Below are positions 8,860-17,234 of a stretch of DNA of 64,000 nucleotides, piece by piece. Made by a program: the position numbers and the translations under genes. Numbering within the stretch: position 1 is the first letter of the stretch; every line of letters begins with the position of its first letter. This stretch comes from Candidatus Megaera polyxenophila (GTDB taxonomy: Bacteria > Pseudomonadota > Alphaproteobacteria > Rickettsiales > Rickettsiaceae). The notes under the pieces are model-generated. The model made no database searches and was not told the origin of the DNA. It worked only from the letters and a program-made list of their open reading frames with translations. The DNA is taken from the NCBI GenBank assembly GCA_037101405.1, contig AP017964.1:868001-932000 (forward strand), given 5' to 3'.

Positions 8860-9469
8860 CGAATTGAATAGAGAGACTTCCATTTTCTAAACGATTTAAA
8901 ATACCTTCTATATGTACTTTATGATAAACTTCATATTTTTCATTATTTAAAATACCGTATTTTAAAGCAATAGTTGCTGTAATTTTTAAAGATTTAGCTA
9001 TGTTTATATCTTTTACTTTAATTATCCCTGTCGCTGCATTAGAAAGGTAATAAGGTGGAAGTAAAACTGATGATTTATTTATTACATCTATTTCATCTTT
9101 TTGATGTGTCTGACCATTAACAATTATAACTGTCTTTTCTTGGTCTAAAAAACAACTAATCACCTGAGTAGAACAGTTATAAACTGACATAGCAATTCGA
9201 ATGTTGTGTATATTATTATCTGGAAATTCTAATCTAGGTTCTGGAATTATCAATAATTTATCCTTAATACTATAATTTTGCTTACATTTATGTACTAAAT
9301 AAACGAGAGGTAGAGATAAAAATATAGCACCTAAAAACTGTTGCGTTAACATATAGTACCCCAAACTACTGCAAATAAAAGCAAAAGAAGGTAATGCTTT
9401 ACTGTCCAGCCAATCTTTGATATAATCACTGACAATAGTATTAGAAACTTGTTTAAAAAATTCCAACAT
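8828..9469 (-). CDS. IS passenger gene, membrane-anchored protein of unknown function
   Basis: 213 residues, carried inside the IS and present unchanged in copy 2. The N-terminal 70 residues hold an amphipathic start and two hydrophobic segments (SFAFICSSLGYYML and FLGAIFLSLPLVYLV), then a 140-residue soluble domain (RIAMSVYNCSTQVISCFL, TVIIVNGQTHQKDE) that reads as mostly beta strand. I do not recognise the family. It has its own promoter from the right inverted repeat, reads toward the transposase, and the two stop codons overlap by 32 bases. IS1595 elements are known to carry passengers. A role in transposition control, host benefit or membrane anchoring is open. Confidence 0.75.
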   Translation of the reverse strand: MLEFFKQVSNTIVSDYIKDWLDSKALPSFAFICSSLGYYMLTQQFLGAIFLSLPLVYLVHKCKQNYSIKDKLLIIPEPRLEFPDNNIHNIRIAMSVYNCSTQVISCFLDQEKTVIIVNGQTHQKDEIDVINKSSVLLPPYYLSNAATGIIKVKDINIAKSLKITATIALKYGILNNEKYEVYHKVHIEGILNRLENGSLSIQFVRKPPVVKSN

Positions 9470-9502
9470 AATAAATTATTATAAAACTGACCAAATATAT
9501 CA

Positions 9503-9531
9503 GTAATATACAATCTATTATTGAATGTCAA
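9503..9531 (-). promoter_or_regulatory. Promoter of the IS passenger gene, copy 1
   Basis: Read on the minus strand: TTGACA (9531-9526), 17 bases, TATTAC (9508-9503). The -35 is the same inverted-repeat hexamer used by the transposase promoter at the other end. The passenger ATG is at 9469. Confidence 0.6.
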
Positions 9532-9543
9532 GGGATGATTGCG

Positions 9544-9572
9544 AAAATAATTATATCAATATCGAGACTCAT
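9544..9572 (-). pseudogene. Detached first codons of the symporter-histidine kinase gene
   Basis: Read from ATG 9572 on the minus strand this gives MSLDIDIII and then meets the IS. Removing the IS and one 8-bp duplication joins it in frame to the FIAFLVTNLVVGLAYG segment of the main ORF, restoring an ordinary symporter N-terminus. This fixes the ancestral start and the exact insertion point. The 200 bases upstream (9573-9775) hold no gene and should contain the original promoter. Confidence 0.85.
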
Positions 9573-9775
9573 ATTTTAACTAAAAATCTAATATTCTAAA
9601 TATACTAAAAGTTACACTACACTCTCACAATAGTCAACTTAGTATATACTCAGTTATTATAAAATATATCAATTTTTATTGATTGCTATTACGGATACTG
9701 TGATTAACCAATCGTTAAAATTTATATAATTGCTTGTTTAAGTTTATATTAATTAAGTTTTTTGAAAAGTGGAAT

Positions 9776-9895
9776 TTAGGCTACTTTCATTATTAACTTA
9801 ATAATGGTAGAAAGTAGCAGCACGCTACCAAAGCCGCCTAGCCACAAAGCAATAAACCAAAGCCATTGGCGTTTTTTATTAGTACATTCTTTCAT
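9776..9895 (-). CDS. Small cytochrome bd-associated membrane protein (DUF2474-like)
   Basis: 39 residues, one predicted membrane helix: MKECTNKKRQWLWFIALWLG then a hydrophobic run ending LIMKVA. The positive N-terminus and WLWFIALWLGG pattern match the tiny proteins (DUF2474 type) encoded after cydB/cioB in many proteobacteria. The start overlaps the end of cydB by 17 bases, so it is the third gene of the cydA-cydB operon. Known small bd subunits (CydX, CydH, CydY) stabilise the oxidase or shield a haem; a similar role here is inference. Easily missed because of its size. Confidence 0.72.
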   Translation of the reverse strand: MKECTNKKRQWLWFIALWLGGFGSVLLLSTIIKLIMKVA

Positions 9896-10898
9896 GGCTA
9901 GTTTTGCCTCTAAATACATAGTAGCTATAAGCTGTGTAAATTAAAATAATCGGAAGAAATATAATTACTCCAACTAGTAACAAGGATTGAGAGGTAGACA
10001 CCGCTGCAGCTTCCCAGATAGTAAATTTAAATGGAACAATCCAAGGATATAGGCTTATACCTATACCTAAATAACTCAGAAAGAATAGAACAATTGTTAG
10101 AAAAAACGGCCTTACTTCATTAGAGGATTTCAAGTCTTTCCAGAGCAATACAAACCCTAAGGCTGTAAATAGAGGAATAGGTAATAGATAGAAAAAATTA
10201 GGCAAACTAAACCATAGTTCTATAATACGTTTATCAATAAATGGCATAGAGATGCTAACTATAGCCATAGCTAGCCCCACATAGACAAGAACATAAGAAG
10301 CAATTCCTCTAGCCCAGCTTTGAGTAATATCTTCGGTTTTCATAATTAACCAGGTAGCGCCTAGTAGCGCGTAGCCGAATATCAGTGATAAGCCAGTTAC
10401 AATGCTAAAACCATTAGCCCAATCCAGTGGACCTCCTGCAAAGCTTCTGCCATTTACTTCTATGCCTTGGACAAAATTCCCTAGTATTACTCCTTGCATA
10501 AAAGCTGCTAATAGCGAGCCTGCATGAAATGCTATATCCCAAATTTTACGATGTTCCTCTGAAGACTTGAAACGAAACTCAAATGCTACACCTCGAAAGA
10601 TTAGGCCTAATAGCATAAATATCACCGGTAAATAAAGGGCGGGCATTAGTATAGCATAGGCTACCGGAAAGGCTGCAAACATTCCTCCTCCGCCTAGAAT
10701 TAACCAAGTCTCATTCCCATCCCAAAACGGAGCAATAGAGTTCATAATTCTGTCTCGGCATTTATCAGAAGGGGCAAAAAGGAACAATATACCGCACCCC
10801 AAATCAAAACCATCTAGCAAGGCGTAAAGAAAAACTGCCGTTGCAATTAGAAATCCCCATATTAAGGGTAAATCAAGCCAAGAAGAAAAATCTAGCAT
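9879..10898 (-). CDS. cydB: Cytochrome bd ubiquinol oxidase subunit II
   Basis: 339 residues, about nine hydrophobic segments. The N-terminal ALLDGFDLGCGIL (family motif around GFDLG) and the segment FWDGNETWLILGGGGMFAAFP are diagnostic of CydB/CioB. It is the structural subunit that pairs with CydA in the inner membrane; the complex oxidises quinol and reduces O2 without pumping protons, which suits low oxygen inside host cells. It starts 5 bases after the cydA stop and is followed by a small overlapping membrane-protein gene. The length is a little shorter than the 380 residues of E. coli CydB, like the CioB group. Confidence 0.96.
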   Translation of the reverse strand: MLDFSSWLDLPLIWGFLIATAVFLYALLDGFDLGCGILFLFAPSDKCRDRIMNSIAPFWDGNETWLILGGGGMFAAFPVAYAILMPALYLPVIFMLLGLIFRGVAFEFRFKSSEEHRKIWDIAFHAGSLLAAFMQGVILGNFVQGIEVNGRSFAGGPLDWANGFSIVTGLSLIFGYALLGATWLIMKTEDITQSWARGIASYVLVYVGLAMAIVSISMPFIDKRIIELWFSLPNFFYLLPIPLFTALGFVLLWKDLKSSNEVRPFFLTIVLFFLSYLGIGISLYPWIVPFKFTIWEAAAVSTSQSLLLVGVIIFLPIILIYTAYSYYVFRGKTSHERMY

Positions 10899-10903
10899 TT
10901 ACA

Positions 10904-12304
10904 TTATCCTCTTTCTGTTTTTGGGGTTAATTCTTTGATAACTTGAACTGGAAGCATACTATGATCGTAAAATTCTTCCTTCTCGTCTCCTATTTTAGGA
11001 CCTTTTTTAATAAGTTTTATAATATAATAGCAAGCTGTACCAAAAATAGAACTATATACTATAACAAAAGCTAGTAGGGTTATTGCTATTTGCGGGCCAA
11101 TAACTGGAGATATACTCTCTGAGGTACGAAGCACTTCATAGACCGTATAGGGCTGCCTGCCAATTTCAGTCACGAACCAACCTGCAAGGAGGGCAATGAA
11201 CCCAGAAGGGCTCATAACTATACACCAAAATTGAAACCAACGAGTATCAAACAACCTTTTCCGATAGTATAGGAAAAGCGCAAAAATACCGGTTATGATC
11301 ATGGCAAAGCCTAAAGCTACCATCACCCTAAACGACCAAAAGACTGCTGTTACAGGAGGCTGATCTTCAGGCTTCCATTCTTTGAGCCCTTTTATTTCAC
11401 CGTCAAAACTATGTGTCAAAATAAGGCTTGCAAGTTTAGGTATTATAATTTCGTAATTATTGGTTTGGTTTTGTTGATCTGGAATAGCAAATAAACGCAG
11501 GCCCGCTCCTTTTTCGGTATCCCATGTTCCCTCTATAGCTGCAATTTTACGTGGTTGATACTCAAGAGTGTTAAGTCCGTGGGCATCTCCTATAAATAAT
11601 TGTAAGGGAGAAACAAAGATGGCCATAAGCATAGCCATTCCAAACATAATACGGGCATGCTGTATATGCACATTTTTATAGAGATAGTATGCCGCAACCC
11701 CAGCTACTGCAAAAGCAGTTGTAAGATAAGCTGCGGTTATCATATGGGCAAATCTATAAGGAAATGAAGGGTTAAATATGATCTCAAGCCAGCTTGTTGG
11801 ATAGAGAAGACCATCAGCCCTTATTTCGAAGCCCTGCGGGGTCTGCATCCAGCTATTTGCAGACAAAATCCAGAAAGCTGAGATTAATGTTCCAACAGCT
11901 ACAATACAGGTAGAGAAGAAGTGCATATTACGGCTAACACGTCCCCACCCAAATAGCATTATTCCAAGGAAAGATGCTTCCAGGAAAAAAGCGGTAAGTA
12001 CTTCATAACCAAGCAATGGTCCAATAACATTACCAACCTTGTCAGAAAACAGAGACCAGTTAGTGCCGAATTGATAAGCCATTACTATTCCTGATACCAC
12101 TCCCATGCCAAAACAAACTGCAAAAATTTTGATCCACATCCGGTAAATTTCTTGGTAAATAGGATTCTCTGTTCGCAGCCAGAGCCATTCTACAACTGCC
12201 AACCAGCTAGCAAGGCCTATGGTAAAGGCAGGAAAAATAATGTGGAAACTTATTGTAAAAGCATATTGGATACGTGCAATTAATATAGGATCAAGCTCTA
12301 TCAT
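10904..12304 (-). CDS. cydA: Cytochrome bd ubiquinol oxidase subunit I
   Basis: About 466 residues from the ATG that gives MIELDPILIARIQYAFTI; a further in-frame ATG three codons upstream (12313) is possible. CydA carries the haems b558, b595 and d. The N-terminal haem-ligand His is in ISFHIIFPAFTIG, the second in RFAHMITAAY. The motif GRQPYTVYEVLRT matches the GRQPW-LRT signature; the Q-loop is short, which places it with the cyanide-insensitive (CioA-like) group. First gene of the operon cydA-cydB-small ORF. 12314-12581 upstream shows no gene and should hold the promoter. Confidence 0.96.
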   Translation of the reverse strand: MIELDPILIARIQYAFTISFHIIFPAFTIGLASWLAVVEWLWLRTENPIYQEIYRMWIKIFAVCFGMGVVSGIVMAYQFGTNWSLFSDKVGNVIGPLLGYEVLTAFFLEASFLGIMLFGWGRVSRNMHFFSTCIVAVGTLISAFWILSANSWMQTPQGFEIRADGLLYPTSWLEIIFNPSFPYRFAHMITAAYLTTAFAVAGVAAYYLYKNVHIQHARIMFGMAMLMAIFVSPLQLFIGDAHGLNTLEYQPRKIAAIEGTWDTEKGAGLRLFAIPDQQNQTNNYEIIIPKLASLILTHSFDGEIKGLKEWKPEDQPPVTAVFWSFRVMVALGFAMIITGIFALFLYYRKRLFDTRWFQFWCIVMSPSGFIALLAGWFVTEIGRQPYTVYEVLRTSESISPVIGPQIAITLLAFVIVYSSIFGTACYYIIKLIKKGPKIGDEKEEFYDHSMLPVQVIKELTPKTERG

Positions 12305-12581
12305 GTAGTACACCTAAGCTGCATATTTCTGGGTATTTTATATTATAAAAATCTAAAAGTGTATGAAAAAATAGCTTTACCTTATCTTAAAACACCATAA
12401 TTATATAACTTGTAACCATTTATTTATATTGGTTTCATTCTGTAGGTAGGCTCATGCTGCCACTTTTTTTCCTAGTAATGCAACTAATTTTAAAAGATAA
12501 AAATTTACATTACCGCTCCTGTAGGTTTTCTTTTAGATGAAGCTCTAACATACCATTGATTCATTACACCCTTTCGACTAC

Positions 12582-14324
12582 CTAAATTTCCCTAGTTCTA
12601 CTTACGTTTTGAGATTGTTGCTCTTTTATTTTTTCGCTCATTGATTTTGGATTTTCACGAGCAGTAGTAGCTTGTTTATTTTTTATAAATTCTTTGAAAT
12701 CAGAATCTTTAAATTTAAACTCTGCCATGTTTTGGCTAAAAGTTTTACTTGGGTCAAATCTTTTGTCTTTCTGCATATCTATACCTAGAGTTCTAGCAAA
12801 ATCCAATCTTACTGTTTCCGGTGTGAATGCATCGTTTAAAGCCCCAACTAAAGCTTTCACGGTTTTCGTATCAGCTGTAACCATTCCTGATGTTCGGGAA
12901 GTACCAGCCACGGTTATCGCATCTGTTAATACTTCTTCTTTAGTCTTGTTCTGCCAAGGACCATCTTTACAGAAATCCAATAGCACATTTAATTTTTCAC
13001 TTTTGCCGCCGATAACCTTGTCTTTCCAGCTCTGGACAGTACCTTTGCTTTGCGAATCTTCGTATACCTTAAGCAGAAAATCCTTAAGCTCAAAATTAGG
13101 GTCTTTTATCGGCACAACATCATGATTATCTAGATACCTGGATGTTTGCATAAACCCTTTGATATGCAGATATTCTGCCTTTTCCTGGGCTTTATCAAAA
13201 GAGAGAGTCCCGACATCATCAGTATTTAGTACTACGGTATTTAAAGCATTTTCTCTCAATTTCTCATGGGTTTTATTTTCCTCTTCTGAATATTTAAAAA
13301 TCCCCCCTACTCTTGCTAATACTTTAAAAACTACATCCATTAAAAACTTCACTAATTTACTAGGATCAACAATTTTTTCCTTTGCGCTGTAAATAGCTAT
13401 ATTAGCCGAATCATCCATACTAGAACCAAAAGCTAAGGCAAGAGTACGGCCAGTTTTTTTAGCAGCTTGAATTTCTGCAGGATTATCTGAAATATCCTGA
13501 GGGCCTGTTTCTTTATCCTGGTCGAAGTAGCTTAAAGGAATATTATCTCTGTACCCACCGTCAACATATTCCTTACCATTAATCTTAACTGGTTCAAATA
13601 CTATCGGAATAGATGCAGAAGCTCTACATGCCATGGCAATTTCGACGTCAGGAGTATTTCTGCTATCAAAAATCTCAAGATCTCCCGTATCTCTTCGTGT
13701 TGCTGTAACTAGTAAGTCTTTGAATGTTTCCGGTGCGATAACCCGCAGTACAGCTAAATCTCCAAACAGAATTTTTCCTTCTGGATCTAGACTTTTTTGT
13801 CTTATTTCTTCAACCTCCTTCCCGCCGGAATCAATTATATTTTGTAAAACACTTTCTTGTCTTGTAAGTTCTTTTAAGGATTCTTCTTGTTCTGAAGGAG
13901 ACAACGATCCTAGTGCAGATTTTTGTTGGTCTATTTCCTGTAAACGCTTGTTACATAGGCCAATTACATCATTTTGCTCCAAAAAGTCTGCAATATTACT
14001 ACGAATAGTAGTTCTAAGTAATTCCAGTAGAGGCTTACCGTCCTTATTAATGAGAAATCCTTCCCCGAGTAACCCTTTGAGGTTCGTATCTTTAGTAATT
14101 TGTTTGTATTTCTCGCTACTAATACCTGTAGCTATCATAGCAGCAGTTAGAGAACCAGCTGATGAACCGGCAACAGCCTCAAGGCCTTTAAGTATACCTC
14201 CTTTAGATAAAGCTTCATGCGCTCCCGAGTAAATAGCTCCTTTAGCCCCTCCTCCGCTAAAACTGGCACATTTAAAAGGTTGGTTTTGGGCTGCCATTAT
14301 TTCTTCAATTGAACTCTTTTTCAT
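12582..14324 (-). CDS. Patatin-like phospholipase
   Basis: 580 residues. The patatin fold is clear: oxyanion-hole motif SGGGAKGA at residues 23-30, nucleophile elbow GSSAG at 53-57 (Ser55), and catalytic Asp255 in EYVDGGYRDNIP. An unusually long insertion with coiled-coil character (about residues 115-180) separates the two catalytic motifs. The C-terminal 280 residues are not recognisable. Rickettsiae secrete patatin-type phospholipase A2 (Pat1/Pat2) into host cells, where they aid vacuole escape; that this one is secreted is inference, as no signal peptide is visible. The active-site pair is intact, so it should be enzymatically competent. Divergent from obgE; 187 bases lie between the starts. 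Confidence 0.9.
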   Translation of the reverse strand: MKKSSIEEIMAAQNQPFKCASFSGGGAKGAIYSGAHEALSKGGILKGLEAVAGSSAGSLTAAMIATGISSEKYKQITKDTNLKGLLGEGFLINKDGKPLLELLRTTIRSNIADFLEQNDVIGLCNKRLQEIDQQKSALGSLSPSEQEESLKELTRQESVLQNIIDSGGKEVEEIRQKSLDPEGKILFGDLAVLRVIAPETFKDLLVTATRRDTGDLEIFDSRNTPDVEIAMACRASASIPIVFEPVKINGKEYVDGGYRDNIPLSYFDQDKETGPQDISDNPAEIQAAKKTGRTLALAFGSSMDDSANIAIYSAKEKIVDPSKLVKFLMDVVFKVLARVGGIFKYSEEENKTHEKLRENALNTVVLNTDDVGTLSFDKAQEKAEYLHIKGFMQTSRYLDNHDVVPIKDPNFELKDFLLKVYEDSQSKGTVQSWKDKVIGGKSEKLNVLLDFCKDGPWQNKTKEEVLTDAITVAGTSRTSGMVTADTKTVKALVGALNDAFTPETVRLDFARTLGIDMQKDKRFDPSKTFSQNMAEFKFKDSDFKEFIKNKQATTARENPKSMSEKIKEQQSQNVSRTREI

Positions 14325-14486
14325 AACAAGATCACCACTCCAAATTACTTATACATTTTATGCGATTCTAGCATAAGTAGATTGCAATACTGAACTTTCA
14401 AATATTAATTGATGTGAGAATATTTAAATAAAGTGTTTTTAATGACAACAAGGCAAAAATTTGTTACAATCCCCAGTGTATTTTAA

Positions 14487-15512
<1,026 letters not shown>

Positions 15513-15606
15513 TAAGTATAATCTAAAAAATCTAAAGTAAGCTCTGGATCGTTATATTTATTATTATAAATACACATCGATTCTGCGATATGATTTATGA
15601 AGCTAA

Positions 15607-15732
15607 AATTTATTAAATTCAGGTGCAGGTAGCAGAGGGATAATCAAATTCCTTGCAAAAAGCGGATTTTATAGAAATCTAAGGCGTACTCAAGTCGTTG
15701 GATTGTTGAGTGATGAGAAAATAAGAGATTAA
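15607..15732 (+). pseudogene. Fragment of an unrecognised gene
   Basis: An open stretch of 41 codons without a start codon, ending GFYRNLRRTQ then VVGLLSDEKIRD and a stop two bases before the NUDIX start. It reads like the end of a real protein (basic, balanced composition), but I cannot name the family. Probably the remnant of a gene once cotranscribed with the NUDIX hydrolase. 15513-15606 shows nothing else. Confidence 0.3.
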
Positions 15733-15734
15733 TT

Positions 15735-16175
15735 ATGATGATAATACCACATTTAATTTTAAAGAAAGATGGTAAGATTTTATTAACAAGAAGAAGTCCA
15801 ACTAATAAGATATGGCCTGGTCACTGGCATTGTATCACAGGCAGTATAGAGACTGGTGAATCCCCAAGAGAAGCTATTATTCGCGAAGCTGAAGAAGAGG
15901 TCGGAATCAAGATCAAGGGCATAAATTTAGAAACAATAATCTTTCTTGTAGAAAAAGATTATTTTGACCCTCTGAAAAAATTTTACGCCTTAGAATTATT
16001 TTTTGTAAGTCATTTGAGCGATGATCAAAAACCAACAAATTTAGAACCTTTAAAGCAGGATTCTCTGGACTGGTTCGATCCATATGAATTACCGAAGCCC
16101 ATTATTCCAGGGGTTTCTTTTGGTATTAAAAGCTATTTTAGCAATCAACGTTATGCAGAATTTAGAAATGCCTAA
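15735..16175 (+). CDS. NUDIX hydrolase
   Basis: 146 residues. The Nudix box is complete: GSIETGESPREAIIREAEEE followed by VGI fits GX5EX7REUXEEXGU, so metal binding and catalysis should be intact. These enzymes hydrolyse nucleoside diphosphates linked to another group. The preceding segment (RRSPTNKIWPGHWHCITGSI) and length suggest a small-substrate housecleaning or dihydroneopterin-triphosphate type member, but substrate cannot be read from sequence. Two adjacent ATGs (15735, 15738). 56 bases separate it from trpS. Confidence 0.9.
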   Translation: MMIIPHLILKKDGKILLTRRSPTNKIWPGHWHCITGSIETGESPREAIIREAEEEVGIKIKGINLETIIFLVEKDYFDPLKKFYALELFFVSHLSDDQKPTNLEPLKQDSLDWFDPYELPKPIIPGVSFGIKSYFSNQRYAEFRNA

Positions 16176-16231
16176 AATTAATAAAAGCTCAATTCATCAA
16201 CTAACTTATAATATTTTTACGTTCACGAAAA

Positions 16232-17224
16232 ATGAAAAAAAGAATTTTAACAGGTGATAGACCAAGTGGTAGATTACATTTAGGGCATTATGTAGGTTCA
16301 TTGCAAAGTAGGATCAAGCTACAATATGAATATGATCAGTACATTATGATTGCTGATGTCCAAGCTCTGACGGATAATTTTGAAAATCCGAAGAAGATTA
16401 CAGAAAATGTTTTTGAAGTTGCCAAAGATTATTTAAGTGTTGGAATTGACCCTAGCCAAACCACAATTTTTGTTCAATCTCAGATTCCAGAAATTGGCGA
16501 ATTAACAGTTTATTACCTAAATTTAGTAACTGTCGGAAGGCTAGAAAGAAACCCTACGGTTAAATCTGAAATTCAACAGAAAGGTTTTAATGATTCCATA
16601 CCAGCCGGTTTTTTGTGCTACCCTGTTAGTCAAGCAGCCGACATAACTATTTTTCAGGCAGAATTAGTACCTGTCGGAGATGATCAAGTACCGATGATTG
16701 AGCAAACAAATGAAATCGTCAGGCGTTTTAACAGAATTTATGGCTCCGAGTGCCTAAAAGAGTGCAATGCTATTTTAAGCAATACTCCACGTTTAGTGGG
16801 AATTGACGGCAAGGCTAAAGCTAGTAAATCGCTAGGTAATGCTATTTCTCTTTCAGATACGCAGGAAGAAATAAAACAGAAAATATTCCAGATGTTTACT
16901 GATCCGGCTCATCTAAAAATTAGTGATCCAGGACAGGTAGAAGGAAATGTAGTGTTTACTTATTTAGATATTTTCCACCCTGATAAAGAAGAGGTTGAGT
17001 CTCTAAAAGCGCATTATAAGCGAGGCGGTCTTGGAGATATGACTATAAAAAATATTTTAAATAATAGCATTCAGGATTTACTCAAAGACATACGTGAAAA
17101 AAGGGAAGCTATAAAACAAAAAGATGTTCAGGAAATACTTTATCATGGCAGTGCTAAAGCATCTCAGCGAGCGAAACTCACCATGGAAGAGGTTAGAGAA
17201 GCCATAGGAGTTAAATATTTCTAA
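16232..17224 (+). CDS. trpS: Tryptophan-tRNA ligase
   Basis: 330 residues, normal for bacterial TrpRS. A class I synthetase: the HIGH-type motif is in PSGRLHLGHYVGSL (residues about 11-24) and the KMSKS-type loop is KASKS within GIDGKAKASKSLGNAISL. The tryptophan pocket segments DVQALTDNF and PVGDDQVPMIEQ are present. It charges tRNA-Trp in the cytosol. A 10-base gap leads to the GNAT-GrpB-GNAT gene downstream on the same strand, probably cotranscribed. Confidence 0.97.
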   Translation: MKKRILTGDRPSGRLHLGHYVGSLQSRIKLQYEYDQYIMIADVQALTDNFENPKKITENVFEVAKDYLSVGIDPSQTTIFVQSQIPEIGELTVYYLNLVTVGRLERNPTVKSEIQQKGFNDSIPAGFLCYPVSQAADITIFQAELVPVGDDQVPMIEQTNEIVRRFNRIYGSECLKECNAILSNTPRLVGIDGKAKASKSLGNAISLSDTQEEIKQKIFQMFTDPAHLKISDPGQVEGNVVFTYLDIFHPDKEEVESLKAHYKRGGLGDMTIKNILNNSIQDLLKDIREKREAIKQKDVQEILYHGSAKASQRAKLTMEEVREAIGVKYF

Positions 17225-17234
17225 GATAGTTTTT

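Larger units (their letters stand above)
7879..9543 (+). mobile_element. IS1595-family (ISXO2-like) insertion sequence, copy 1, 1665 bp
   Basis: Both ends carry a perfect inverted repeat of about 25 bp beginning CGCAATCATCCC (left) and ending GGGATGATTGCG (right). An 8-bp duplication AAAATAAT flanks it. Inside are a transposase (+) and a passenger gene (-) that converge, their 3' ends overlapping by 32 bases. TTGACA inside each inverted repeat is the -35 box of an inward promoter at each end. A second copy of identical length lies at 51780-53444 in opposite orientation. It interrupts codon 10 of the symporter-kinase gene. Confidence 0.93.
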
